From Cryptomeria japonica (Eukaryota; Streptophyta; Pinopsida; Cupressales; Cupressaceae), in assembly GCF_030272615.1 (NCBI RefSeq), contig NC_081405.1, forward strand, positions 609,634,677-609,698,676: a stretch of DNA of 64,000 nucleotides, given 5' to 3'. A program made the position numbers and the translations under genes. Within the stretch, counting starts at the first letter, position 1, and the number at the start of each line of letters is the position of its first letter. The notes under the pieces were generated by a model that saw only the letters and a program-made list of their open reading frames with translations, did not search any database and was not told the origin of the DNA. Positions 11,264 to 23,888 of this stretch are shown here, piece by piece.

Positions 11264-14200
11264 ATGGGAAAGAACAAGTGAGGAATGATGGAACAATGAG
11301 AGGCTGAAAAGGAAAGACAAAGGTAGCATATGAAGAAATTACATGGCATAAGAAGAATGGGAGAAGAAGGTATGTCATCCTCAACATCTCAATTCAATTT
11401 ACCAAATGAACATAATGCACCTAATGCAATTGAAGAAGAGACATTTGATTTACCATATGAACCTAATGCAATTGAAGAAGATACCACATTGAATAATCAA
11501 TTAAATGATGAACATACACCTTCTCTATTTGATGAATTGAATATACACAATGCTCTGATGTTAACACCTCCTAGAATCAATCATAGGTAACCAAAGTTTT
11601 AGGACCCGGAGGCAACTAAGATGGGTGGGTGAATCGGTTGTCTATTAATTTCAACCCAAATATAACTTAACCAAACTTAGTGCATAATACCAGTAAACCA
11701 ATCTTAATGCCAGTAGAAAGTTTAACAGTTAATAATAGTACCGATAAAGTTTAATGCATGAAACAAAAAGACAAATAACATCCACAACACATAACATAGA
11801 TATTTGTATGTGGAAAATTTTTAAGGGGAAAACCACTGTGCAAAACCTTACCCACAATCAAATGATACTACTGGAGATAGTATGTGTGTACAAATGGGTT
11901 CTGTACATGCAGAAAGGCCAAGTGCCTAGAGACCACTGCTCAATCACAAAATGAGAGTCACACTGACTACAATTGGATGGTTAAATCCAATGATAATGTA
12001 CTGCTTCAAATAACATCTTCATATGTTGGATTCAGTACTAGTTCAGCTTTGGTTGTCTTCTTCATGCGTTCCTTGAATCTTCAAATGATGTCTACATCTA
12101 TAGATCTACTTATATTCACATATACCTTATTACAATCCTTTACCACACCTTCTTCATAATCTCACAAATGAGATCTTACATATATACCAAAACCTAAAAC
12201 CAAATATGTAGGTCGGCTCACTAAGAATATTACAATTAAATCAATTACAAATGAATCAATATGCGATGCATCATGTCATCTCAATGCATTTATAATAATA
12301 ATCAATAAATAAAACATCTCCATAACGTGTCGTGTTGATCATGAATAGATAATGCTTGCTGGTCCATAACCTAGACCCATTTGCTGGTAACAACAAATAT
12401 GAAAACTCAATTAGACCAATAACTAAATCACCAAAACCAAGTGTCCAAACAATGTCTTCGACATAAACAAATAATCTCCAGATGATAATAGACCATCCTT
12501 ATTGTCGGTGAATAATATAACCTATCGGTGAACCAGATATCGGTGACTGTGCATAAGTCAGTGAACATAACCAAAGATCTCTGGAAGGATAAGTTTTGAA
12601 ATCAATGAAAAAACCAATGCAACACATCCATAATACCAACAAAAGTATCTAATTGACATTGATGAGAATATATTGAAGTCAATGCTCGATAAAATGAATG
12701 AAAAAAATTGTAGGAGAATGGTTAAATAATATGGGAAAAATATTTTGAAAACTTAAATCAAACTGCAAGATGTCAATTAATTGTTCAAATGATTAAAAAT
12801 ATAAATTTTAGAGAGACAATGAAAATTCTAGGCCTAAGATCATTTGAAAGTAACAATGAAAGAACTATTGTGAGAAATCTATTTGATGCATATCAAGCTA
12901 TTGGTTTAAAATCACGTACTAAATATTCTAATGCTACTCGATGTTTCATTACATCAACCATAATGAGAATGAAAATAAAAAAAGATCGCTTGATAAGGAA
13001 AACAAGTAACATTAATTTAAAGGATCCTTTGTACAAAGGTGAGAAACAATATAATAACCTAACAATAATTCTCTTTGGGCATTCTTGGGTAGACTACCAT
13101 GCAAAGACAAGGTTGTTGTTGATGCACTAAGACCATTTATTGATATTTTTTGTCATGACAACGCAAGAGTTTCGCCCAACCAAAGAGATATTGTTAGAAG
13201 GTGAATCAGGTCTACAAATCATGAGCCACATGCCAAACACAATTTGAATATGACTCAAACAAAATTTTATGAAATATTCCTTCAAAATTTTCCTCAAATA
13301 AGAATTTCTCAAAGATTTTTTGAAATGGCAAAACCTTTTTATATTAATATTAATCATGTACGAACCATGTGTTGTTGTAGGATGCATATTGAATTTTCCA
13401 TGCACTATGATATTTTTCGTCATATTTGTTATACTTTTCACACTAACGATGTTTTGTAGGAATGCAATATACAAGCACCTCCTAAGTTAGTAAGATAATT
13501 TATTTCATGTGTGATATGTAATAGACATAATGGTTGCATTTATTATAAGATGCCTTGTTTGGAAGGTTCTTGTCCTATATGTGGTGGTTTACAAAATTTA
13601 CCAAGATGTGTACATTTGGAGAGAACACATAAAATTGGTAGGAAACTATTTTCTTTTGGAAAATACAAGACAATCACATATGGAGTTAAAGATGGAAAAC
13701 ATTTGAAGAGATATGAGCTAGTGAAAAATGATATATGTGTAGCTGAATTTATGAAAAATGTTTCAAGAGAAACTAGTTTATGAGTACATAATGCATACAC
13801 ATAGAGCTCGATGGTTAGATGAGAAATTCAAGTTATGTAAGGACACACTTCCTCTAGCACCATTGTCTCTATCTTTGATTTTGCTGAAAATTATACAGTA
13901 CAACCTCAAAATAAAGTGTAATCTATGTATTATCATTCTAAACAAGTTTCTATTTTTGTACACATAACACTCATGCATGCAGATGATAGCACAAAGGAGG
14001 ATAGAAAGGTTGTAAGAGAGTATGACTTCTACATAAGTGATGATCATACTCATTCATTGGAGTTCGTACAAGGATTCTTTAAAGTTTTCTATGATAATTT
14101 AAAGGAAATAAATATCCAATACAATTGACACTTAATATGGTTATATAATTGTACCACACAATTCAAGACTATAAGGATGTTTTATTGGTTGACAAGGATG

Positions 14201-15010
14201 CATATGAAAAGCGGTGTACAACATTTTTAGAATTTTAATGAGGCTGGACATGGTAAGGGAGAGTGCAATGGTGTAGGAGCATATGTAAAAAGATCCTTAG
14301 CTAGAGAAGAATTGAAGTATGAAGGTGGTGCTGAGTTGATAGATGTAAAAACAATTGTGTGATGGTGTAAGTCTATGACGGGTCCAGGTAATCTAGGTAC
14401 GTCAATGGTTCATAGATATATTTGGTTGATCATTGAATCTAACATTGAAAACTATCTAGATTGTTGTACAGTTGCAGGATCAAGTGACATGCACTCATTT
14501 ATGAGTTCAAATGCAAGTTCAATAGTAATTTATACGAGAGAGATGGTATGCTTTTTCTCTTCATGCATGTATTGTTTGTGCGAAGAATGTGAATCACAAG
14601 AGTGGGTTGACAAATGGTCTTGTAGACAATTGGTTCCCATTGATACATATCAAATTCCCAAAGCACTACGATTGAGCCAGATGGAGACATCAATGGATTT
14701 TGACCGTGTATCCGACCTAGTGGATTCAAATGATTTTTTGAGTTAATTTTTTTGTAAGTTTTCTTTTTAGTTCATTTTGTTGTACATCACACTTTATTTT
14801 TGGTATTAATTACCACTTTATAAAATGCAGATCATGTGTATGCAATTGTTGCAGAAGAGAGCAATGAAGAAGGAACGGATTACTATTTATGTCATTGTGT
14901 TGAGCCTAAAAGAAAATTGGCAACCACAATCATTCATGGAGAGGGTATTGAGTACCCAACAGGGTCTGTTGTCGTGACAAGAACATGGCTTAGAAGCAGA
15001 GATTAATTTA
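11264..15010 (+). pseudogene. Decayed DDE transposase-like gene, split by a solo LTR
   Basis: The ATG at 11264 sits in AACCATGGG. A Glu/Asn-rich N-terminus with a short repeat (PNAIEEE, then PNAIEED) runs to 11592, the solo LTR follows, and coding traces resume at 12642. At 13503-13780 there is a cysteine-rich segment (C-N-R, then C-P-I-C-G-G, then RCVH). FDFAENYTV is at about 13874, then HITLMHADDSTKED and REYDFYISDDHTHS, then TQFK near 14155 and GHGKGECNGVGAYVKR at about 14246-14296. I recall DFAENY and GHGKG-x2-DG-GA-x2-KR blocks from uncharacterised transposase-like proteins; the family name is not certain. A possible intron (GTAAGT at 14754 to TGCAG at 14830) precedes a C-terminal block (YPTGSVVVTRTWL). 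Many stops and shifts make it non-functional. Confidence 0.55.
11598..12641 (-). mobile_element. Solo Copia-type LTR
   Basis: This 1.04-kb block aligns end to end with the LTR at 47339-48402, in the same orientation (element on the minus strand). It ends ATACCAACA and begins TTTAGGACC, where TGTTAGG lost a base. The 5-bp duplication AAAGT flanks it (11593-11597 and 12642-12646). No internal sequence remains, as expected after recombination between two LTRs. It lies inside the transposase-like gene. Confidence 0.85.
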
Positions 15011-15384
15011 ATGGCGAATATTCACCAATGGAAATTTTTTTTCTTTGGCCATGTTAGAAATAGCAAATATTTTTGTACCGACTTGGGGTGGCCATGTCGC
15101 CAGAACATTATCAATTTCCATCAAAGTCATGACCTGATCACCATATGTTTCATGCAATTAAATGTTTCTATGCAATGATTTCGTTAATACAATATATGGT
15201 GGACACATGGTAAATTTAAATGTTTCACCTACACTCTCTGAGGTTGCCTTAATATATGACCTTAATTCGCCTATAGGCATGTGAAGATTTGTTAGCCAGG
15301 GGGACCCAATTTGCCCAACATATTGCCTAAGCGTGTCTCCATTCAACCCAACTTTCAACAACTATATTGTATTCACCTATTATT

Positions 15385-15470
15385 TGGAGGACCTATAATC
15401 GCCTCGAAAATTAAATAAGCCGTATTTGGACGACCTATAATCGTCTCGAAAATTACATAAGTCATGTTAT
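15385..15470. repeat. Two-copy 42-bp tandem repeat
   Basis: GACCTATAATCGCCTCGAAA and GACCTATAATCGTCTCGAAA recur 42 bases apart with similar flanks (AATTAAATAAGCC and AATTACATAAGTC). Confidence 0.7.
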
Positions 15471-15785
15471 AGTTACGCGAGATTCACCAAATATTTGTAT
15501 ACCATATAAAATTCCTGTGGAATTTGCCATATAAGGATTGGTATAAATACATGCAAATATTAGATCTATCTCAACACAATCTGGTGGGTTCTAGGCTCTC
15601 AATTCTGATCAATAGTGAAGTTTTAGACCAAGGAAAATCATTGTTGTTGACTGCATTGGCGACTGCTAGTGACCTAAAGCTTAAAGGTGAGCGATCATAT
15701 TTTTTAAGTGGTATATTATACATTATAGTCTATTATTGCTTCTTCAACAAATTGATATTTTTTGGTAGCCTTTATTTTGTTGGAG

Positions 15786-15902
15786 ATGTCGAACAGGAAG
15801 AGGGGTAGGAAACCTAAATGTGGGGAAGGCCAGGAGAGGCCAACAAAATGTAGAACATTTTCTTTGTACTTTGGCATTGGAAAAGATTGTGGTGAAAATT
15901 AG
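15786..15902 (+). pseudogene. Short AT-hook-like coding fragment
   Basis: The frame MSNRKRGRKPKCGEGQERP is basic with an AT-hook-like core (KRGRKPK), which in other proteins binds the minor groove of AT-rich DNA. It stops after 38 codons (TAG at 15900). It may be the first exon of a lost gene or the C-terminal exon of the preceding transposase-like gene. Unrecognised beyond the hook. Confidence 0.3.
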
Positions 15903-18120
15903 GAAGGTACTGTTGTTCACCAAAATTGATAACCCAAGTATACCTACAATCCTTCTATGAAATGGCCAATTTTAGTCTATGAAACACATCAGGGCTTGGA
16001 CAACATAACATAGGACCCTAATTGATCCTCCTGCACTTTAGGTTCTACTAGACCTAGGGGGGGAAACCCTTTGATGCTTTGAATACAATAATTACAAACA
16101 CATAACTGCATCAACACTAACCATATAGATCATTTCACAAGCTCACCAAATCTAGAAACACGCTACAAATTGGCTAGATCTGTATAAATCATAAATGAAA
16201 ACAGATCTTGGAATGAGAAGAACACACCCCTAAACATAAAGGGAAATATATCTGTCTTTTAAATATATATCAGAAACCATCCCCAAATCTATCAAAGACC
16301 AGTGCCTTGTTCATTGGGCTACAGAGTCACACACACAGAACTACAAAATATCAATCACAGCTGCAAATTGGTTTTCCTTACAAAATATCCCTGCATTAAT
16401 ACCTTATACTAATGCATTACCTAGATCCATTCACAACATTATCAAATCTAGGACACATTCCATTATTCATGATTGATTACAGAATTTAAAACTTTCCTTG
16501 AAAGATACCCACAAACAATCACACAACCTCCTTGAAATTGACAAATTTCATCCTCCTTGAGGATTAAATTCATAATACTGAAATGCATACATACAGACAA
16601 TATGGTGGGAAATTACTCATGCATGACACAAGTAAGAACTGCAAATGGAAAACAATTTGTCATCCTACAATGTAGCCTCTATACCCTTAACAGAGTCATA
16701 GAACTTTACAAGTTTGGGTCAAGAAATTCAGAAAATGGAAGCCATAAAAACTGGAGCACTTCTCACAGAATATTGGAACCCTTCCAACTGAGAAGAATTG
16801 AGAATAATAAGAAGACAGAAAAAAGAAGGTCTCCATATCATGCGGCCAAGTGTCCCTCCTTCTAACTGAATTTCATTCTCGATCAAACTACTCCCAAAAT
16901 ATCTGATCTTCACCAAAATTAACTCCATAATCAGATTCCTCATTCTGAAAGCTTTCCAAAAACATATAACACTTCATATTTATCCCAAAAAAAGAGCCCT
17001 AGGCGAATTAATTCCCCATTTGTGCACATCATTTAAATTTTTCATTTATTTGATATAGTTTGCACTATGTAATTAACTGATTTTAATTTTGATTTTTGCT
17101 CTGATTGTGCCTTGATGCTTTGCCATGTGGCAGGACCTGATTGGTCGATGGGGTCCACTGGGCGCCACCTCTGATGACACCTCGTCACTCTGCCACGTGT
17201 TTGCTACATCACCGCCACTGGACGGGACCTACCTACTGGATGCCTGACTGTGCCTACCACGTCATCGCCACTTGGCTCTCACCATTTTGTACTTCACCTT
17301 TCACCATTTCATGGCCTCTATCTCACGTGCGTCTTTCCTTTGTGAAGTAGCGTGAGCCGTTGATCTCCATCTAACATGCACGTTCTTTAACCCACTGCAC
17401 TTTTGGAAATCCTTTTTGCCATTTCGTGTTTCGCTATTTCACAGACCTTAACTGGCGATCAACTTTCCTTCACGAAATTGTGTGAGCCATCTGATCTCTG
17501 GAACCTACACAATCTTTACCTTTTTCGCCATTTCGCAGGGTGTAACTCGCGTGCATCTTTGGCCCGCGAAATCACGCGCTTCGTCGGATCATCTCGGACT
17601 TGCTCACAGGTTAAGGCAACCTTTCTCTGCAAAATTTGCCTATTTGCTTCAAGAAGCGTGCCTGCATGGGGTCCAATTGTCATCGCTTATCCAGCCTTCT
17701 TGGTTGCCTTGGGATCTGTGCCCACACACATGGTGTCCACCTTGGGCTCCCTTAGCACCTTGTGTCAAAAACCCTTAAGGCTTTGACACTATGTTATGGT
17801 GGAGCCTTATATTTAAATACTAAAATTTCCCTGTGCATAGCCAATGTGGGATAAATATTTATGCTTGGGACTGCACTTTTGAAGCTTTCCTGAGAGTTTA
17901 ATGGCTCCTCAAAGGGCTCACGTGACCTGAGGAAAGTGATCAATGCCTCTCAATTTCCATTGCTTTCCATGTAGGATAAAAGGATACTGGCAAATGTTGG
18001 ATTTGTTTGGAATGTTTTACTAGTCTTTTTCATCATCCCATAGCGTTCTCTGAAGCTTCTGCAGCCTAGTCACTTACCATGTTCCACGCTGTGGGAGGCA
18101 TTAACATTGCTTAGAGGGGA
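15903..18120. other. Unassigned sequence, partly GC-richer
   Basis: No gene or element ends recognised. The first half is AT-rich with short frames. About 17110-17790 is visibly GC-richer, with CACGTG-type motifs (for example GCCACGTGTTTGC) and repeated CCATTTCGC words. It could be an LTR or untranslated part of an unknown element. Confidence 0.4.
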
Positions 18121-18126
18121 GGATCG

Positions 18127-18381
18127 ATGCTGCTGGTTTACCTCTATTCTGCACCATACTCCATCACCAATGCCTTTTACCTTTGCCGTGATGCCTTTTA
18201 CCTCTGCCATGATGCCTTTTACCTTTGCAACTCATGGCATTTGGAAGATGTTACAAGCCCATGGCATTTGGAGGAGATAACAAGCCCGTGGCATTTGGGG
18301 TTACACCTGGCAAAGGAACTCCACACTACCTTGGTTTCTGCATTTGGGAGGGCACGTGAGAGAGCTTGCTGGGAGGGTTGA
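18127..18381 (+). CDS. Small ORF built on 21-bp and 27-bp tandem repeats
   Basis: An 84-residue frame from ATG to TGA. It holds three 21-bp repeats starting at 18171, 18192 and 18213 (peptide x-AFYLC-x) and then three 27-bp repeats starting near 18233, 18260 and 18287 (peptide WHLE-x2-TSP). Both periods are multiples of three, so the frame survives. No homologous protein recognised and no evidence of expression. It could be a chance frame through minisatellites. Confidence 0.25.
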   Translation: MLLVYLYSAPYSITNAFYLCRDAFYLCHDAFYLCNSWHLEDVTSPWHLEEITSPWHLGLHLAKELHTTLVSAFGRARERACWEG

Positions 18382-18964
18382 AGAAGCTAGACCTCCACCT
18401 GCCAACAACATTCACGTTGCAATCTCCTACCAAATCTGCAATGCACAAAATACTTTGTAGTCTCCTCCAATGCCATGTGCACTGCCAATATTACACTTAC
18501 CAAATGCATTGCAAGAAGCTCAATGCTTATTTCACTTGCCATGCTGGAGAGGGGAATTTGGCACCATGCCCAGTGAAATTACTTGAAAGCTTGCTCATTT
18601 GTTGTTCCTACGGCCAGAAGCTTCATGTGGGAGAGGAGGTTTTGCATTTACTTAAATGTTCTAACAGCTGCTAAAGTCACACTCCATCACCACATTGCAT
18701 ACTGCTCCTGCATACATTTCAAAACACCATGTGAGGGATGAAGCTACTGCAGTTTATTTACATCTACTTTGACTCCTCTGTAGGCTCCTTTAAAACAAAT
18801 CTTTTCCTTAGCCACCACACCCTCTGCAAGGAAGATTGGCATTGCTAGATTGTGCCACACTAATGGCCTTGTCACTAAGAACCATACTTGTGATTATTCC
18901 AATATGGTCTTGAATTCCATCCAATTTCTTCCCATCATGACCTTTTATCTTCTTTATCATAGAA
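18382..18964. other. Unassigned sequence
   Basis: Contains a 102-residue plus-strand frame (18366-18674) with Cys and His scattered without a motif. The minus-strand frame of the PDH-like fragment continues open through 18808, but without recognisable similarity below 18964. Confidence 0.4.
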
Positions 18965-19128
18965 GACATCGATGGAGCACCATTATCATAAGAAGTAATT
19001 GATACTCCATCTACTTTTTTAATTTTAATTGCAAAGGCAAGACCACATCCAAGCAAAAAGTGTGCTCCAACAATTTCATGCCCACCATAAGACATGTTAT
19101 CCATCTTGTACAAATGCATCGAACCTCC
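18965..19128 (-). pseudogene. Fragment of mitochondrial pyruvate dehydrogenase E1-alpha gene
   Basis: On the minus strand the frame reads GGSMHLYKMD, then YGGHEIVGAH, then LGCGLAFAIKIKK, then ITSYDNGAP. This follows the E1-alpha core around the thiamine-diphosphate site, GGS-MH-x-Y then YGGHGIVGAQ then LG-G-AFA-KY-K then YGDGA. The enzyme decarboxylates pyruvate in the mitochondrial PDH complex. Here the conserved GDGAA is DNGAP, stop codons sit immediately upstream of GGS, and downstream similarity is lost although the frame stays open to 18808. Only about 54 of roughly 390-400 residues are present, so it is a captured or retrocopied scrap. Confidence 0.65.
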
Positions 19129-19129
19129 A

Positions 19130-20430
19130 TTTCATTATATTTAAATCACATAACATGATTGCGAAATAACAATGTAAACCTTGCTTAAAAGACACTTGAA
19201 AATGGCAAGTCAGGTCGGGCCCCAAAGTGGGTTCGACTAAAAAAAAATTCGTTTTCATGCAACTAACCTCTAAAATGCTTCACGAACCTCAAACATACCT
19301 CTAGAAACAATTGGCATCATTTTCAGATCATCGGACTGAATTTTGCAACCTTCAAGCAATTACGCCACATTTTCGCATTTAATCGCAAAGACGTATTTTT
19401 CAACCTTGTCAAAATACCTTTCTAGGGCTCACCATCTGATAGGTGTGTACTCTGATATACAAGCATGAAATCTGCCAAGTGGTTTCTCAAGACAAGTCCC
19501 AACCAAAGAGATATTAATTGGCGAAAATGGCCAACTGGCTTTGTCGACACTGTGGACCTAATGAAGTCAATGTTCTGGCAACACATGATGCCTTTCTCAA
19601 AAATATCAAATGACCTCCATAGGCCCTCAAATTTGAAACAAAGGTACCTTGAAGTACATATTAACTCCTTGAATTCTTGGTTCAACCAAAAGCCTGACTG
19701 GATGCAAATGGCACGCTCATAAAAATAGCTACTTTAACTGATATAGCATTGAAAGTACGGATAACTGAAAACAATGGCTAAATGAACTCTTTTGAAAATT
19801 GATCAAACAGATTGGCAGAGGCTTGAAATTTGAAACATAGCTCATCATTTATATCAGAATTAACCCAGAGTAAACATTCTAACATGATTCTTATGGAGGC
19901 AATTTTTACACTTATGTGAAACAGGGTTGCGACTAGCTATTGAAACAGGGACTTGCCAAATCACACAAACTGCAAACGAATTTGACTTCAAAAACTATGC
20001 AAATGGATTCTTCAAGACTTGAAATTTTGTAGGTTGACTCACATTTATGCATAGAATTGAATCCACTTTTAATTTATCCATTATGATCAACAAGGCAACA
20101 TATGTAATCACTCAAAGTAGGCTACTTAATAAAATCAGCATTTGTGCCTAAGATGCACTTTCAACTCACCCCTCGAAATGGGTACCTAGTAAACTTATCC
20201 AAACTGAATTCTGAAAGTTGCACATCACTACATAGGCCAGATGAAAGGTATAGGACATGTCTTTCGAGCCTTACCCTCTGAAAATCAACCGGCTCCATTT
20301 TGACCTCTCACAAACTCGGCCATTCAAACTGACTTATTTAGCTAGGTACTTTTCTGACATGCAGAGCAAAATTTTGAAATGGGCCTCTAAACTTGACTCA
20401 ATTTTAATTAGTCCTAATAGGTACATCATC
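19130..20430. other. Unassigned sequence upstream of hAT gene
   Basis: AT-rich with short frames only. It may include the 5' flank of the hAT element, but I could not identify terminal inverted repeats. Confidence 0.4.
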
Positions 20431-22990
20431 ACAAGTACAAGTACAAAATTTTCCACCTGCACCGCATGTTGAAGACGGTAGCGAACCTGATATCTCAAAT
20501 CAGGATGATCTTGAAGAAGATTATATGGTAGATACCCAAGTTAGTCAGAATGATATAATCGACTTGGGTGATAATTCCATTGATGATAATGCATGGAAGG
20601 GGAAAAGAAAAGCCATATCAAAAAAGGGTGAACCACAATCAAAAAAGGAACAGGAGTGGGATATGTCAGTGAGGAATTTTCAAATTAATTGTGCATCAAA
20701 GTATCCATTCATTGAACCAGTGGAGAATCCAATTGAAGGCGAGCCTCCAATAGAATGTAGGTGTAAGATTTGCACTTGGAAACATAACAAGGAAATTAGG
20801 TTGCAGCTAAAATTTGACACCATAGAAAAGCATATGGGTAAAGTTTATGAAAAACAAATGATAGACAGGGTTGAAAAATCAGTGATAAGATGGAAAACAA
20901 AGGAGGAATGTAAGCATGTGAGGAATGCCAAAGAGTATTATTTTCATGAGAAATTACAGACGAAGCCTGCTGAAGTTAAGGTTCTATTGAAGCTATTTTT
21001 GGAAAAGCAATGCAAATAGAACAACTGGGAAAAGTTGTTAAGCATTGTTTTTCATATTTTGAGCAGAGGGTGTGCCATGACAGATTTCCCATCAATTAGT
21101 GGTTTATTACACTTTTTGAAAGTTCCTAACTATCCTAATAGACACTGGTCAGTAAATAGTGGATGGGAATGGGCAAGTTGTCTTGCTGAGGTTGAAAAAG
21201 AAGATGTATAGGAAAAAATAAGAGAGTCAAACTTCATTTCATTTTCTTTAGATGAAGTTATGACAGTAGAAAATACTTCATGGATATGCATGCATGTTTA
21301 TACTATAGAGAATCATACCCACCAACCTCATCTACTATCTATTGCTAAAATGAAGGAGAGTGTGACAACGGAAAATTTATTTCAACTAGTAAAGAGAAGT
21401 TTAATTGAATATGGAGGTATGGATGACATGACGGTAGCCAAAAAATTGGTTTGTGTTGGAGCAGATGGAGCTTCAGTAATGCAAGGTCACAAGAACGGTC
21501 TTTGTACAAAGATTGAAACTTCATTTGCACTATATATTACTGCAATTCATTGCATGGCTCAAAGAATGAATCTAGCTTTTGGAATTGTGAGCAAGTTTGC
21601 TTCAATTAAAAAAATTGAAATTTTAATCGGAGAGCTCTACTCACACTTCTGTCGAAGTCCCAAGCGATTTATGGAATTTCAACACTTTGCTGATGGATTA
21701 ACTAATGGGAACAAGCTTCTCAAGGATAATGATACCAAATGGATCTCTTTGGATGGTCCAGCACATCAAGTGTTTTCAGAATATCCATCCTTGATTGGAC
21801 TATTTCACACAACTCGCAACGAATCATATCAACCGAAATTTCCTAAACTTCTTAGCAGGTTAAGTAATTTAGAGACACTCTTAACTTAAGCAGCTCTTCT
21901 ACCCATGCTAGAGGAAATGAGGAATTTTATGAAGGCTTCCCAAAAAAGAGCTCTGAATATTGCAAAATATGCTACATTGCGTAAGATGACATGCATGACC
22001 CTCGACAATCTCTATCGAAATCAACCAACACTATTGATGAAAAATTTGTTAAGTTGCGAACACTCACAGATTTGAACAATCCTGATAACTTTTTACAAAT
22101 CGGTGTAGACGGGGAGGTATGTGCCAATGTATGGGGAGTTGAGATACCAATGCACTTCTATGCAACGGTCGACCCCGAGGAACCAGGGAAGCGCCCCAGG
22201 AAGAAACTAGCAAGAGTTACAAAGGAAGATTTTGACAAGATTGTTGAGACTGTAACTACTTCTATGAAGAAAATTGCATATGATCTTTCCTCACAAATTA
22301 GAAGCAGATTCCCTCCTGACAACCTACTCGAAGCCATGTCTATTGTGTTTCCTCATTATTGGAGCCTCAACAGTGCATCTGATTTTCAAAGTAAGCTACT
22401 GACTTTGATAAAACAATTTTGCATATCTAGAGAATTGAATGGAGTAACTATAAATGGAATATTAGATGAAACTCATCTTCGAGAGCAATCATCTCATTTT
22501 GCATACACTATGAAAGAACAATATGCCAAAATGGAGAACCCCCGTGAAGAGGGATCAATAACAAGGCTTTGGAAATATATAGCTGAGAACACAGCCTTGC
22601 GTGATTCAATGCCAGAATATTTGAAGCTTGCTGATTTATGTCTTACCATGATATTGAGTTCGGTGGAAGATGAAAGAGTTTTTAGTGCTTTGGGGTTTCT
22701 AAAATCAAAGCTAAGAAACAAACTAGACAAAAATTTGGAAAATTGCTTGAGACTCTATACATCTAGGTATGTCCACACTTTTCCTTACGATAGGGCACTG
22801 CAAATTTGGAGGTCCAAATGTGAAAGAAGAGGTCTGGGCAAGACTTCAAACCAAAGTTCTAGTGGGACTACTAGACCTACTAGTAGCATTGAGATGCAGT
22901 TCGGCAAAGATATGTAGACTCAGACTCAGAGTGAAGAAACCACAGACAAGAATCAAGAAAGCACTGAATTTGATGAGGATGAATGGAAAC
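20430..22990 (+). pseudogene. hAT-superfamily transposase, broken
   Basis: Frame 2 is readable from about 20430 (acidic start, then MVDTQVSQND at 20525). A zinc-finger-like block (C-R-C-x2-C then FDTIEKHMGK) lies at about 20755-20850. The catalytic region has FSLDEVMTVENTSW (about 21244) and CVGADGASVMQGHKNGL (about 21449), both with the expected Asp, followed by AIHCMAQRMNLAF. After 21889 the frame shifts to frame 1 (21991-22917), ending in the hAT dimerisation domain (YLKLADLCLTMILSSVEDER, then LKSKLRNKLD). TAG codons at 21017 and 21209 and TAA at 21887 interrupt it. hAT transposases cut and paste DNA through an RNase H-fold D-D-E core. No terminal inverted repeats or 8-bp target duplication found. 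Confidence 0.8.
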
Positions 22991-23888
22991 TGTAAGAGAT
23001 TGGTATTTATTAATCTTATTACTCTATCTCATCATTCATATTACAAAAGCATATTACTTTTTGCAATTAGAATTTAGCATTGATTTGTAATTGTATTTTT
23101 CAACTTTCTATTTCCAGATTTAAAATAGCATAATTAAAAAAACCCATAATTTGTTTATTGATACAGAGATGTTTATTATTTATTTATACATGTTTGAGTC
23201 TCAAATCTATGTGACTCCTTGAATTCCCTTTTATATAAACAAGAGAGCAACAACAACTCCTGTGTGATTCTCCAATGTCCATGCAAAAGTGAATACAAAG
23301 TTTCAAAACCCTTTGCAAAATTGCAAATGACCCTGAATTCCCTTTTATAGAAACAAGGGAGCAACAACAGCTTCAGGTCGAATTGCAAGTTTGCAACATG
23401 TGAACACTGAACATCAAAATCACAAAATCAACACAGAATTATATGGCCATCATAGGTCGTATTAGCAATTCAACATCTGCTACATGTTTGATGTCTCTTA
23501 TTCAAAAAACAGAGTTCAAAATTAAATATTAACTCACGCCATGACAAATTAAAATAGATAATAGCATTATAGCAGTGCCTAAAACCTACTAATGAGAAAT
23601 AGAGAAATGAATAAATGTTAAAGCAAGGGAGAATTTCAGAATACAAATTTACTGGCTGAAGTTTTGCACTCTGCATCATAGATTCGTAGGCTGGATTAGC
23701 AAAATAGCAATAGCAAGTGTTGTTTTTTTCCTATTCATAAAATAGATTCATAGGTTGGATTAGAAAAATAGAAATAGCGAGTGCATCATAGATTCATAGG
23801 CTGGATTAGCAAAATAACAGATAGAAAAAACATAAAACCTTGAAATTAAGAATAAAAGAAGAAAATTGTGCAATACATACTATGATTC
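22991..23888. repeat. Spacer with short direct repeats
   Basis: CTTGAATTCCCTTTTATA and CTGAATTCCCTTTTATAG, each followed by AAACAAGRGAGCAACAACA, recur about 114 bases apart (23218 and 23332). Three copies of a block with ATAGATTC, GGTTGGATTAG or GGCTGGATTAG, and AAAATAG occur in 23678-23820. No gene seen. Confidence 0.6.

Noticed and set aside
13543..13800. Minus-strand ORF across the cysteine-rich transposase segment
   Set aside because: Shadow of the plus-strand frame with the zinc-binding pattern.
17403..17786. Two overlapping plus-strand frames in the GC-richer island
   Set aside because: Open mainly because of higher GC; no domain, and two frames are open over the same stretch.
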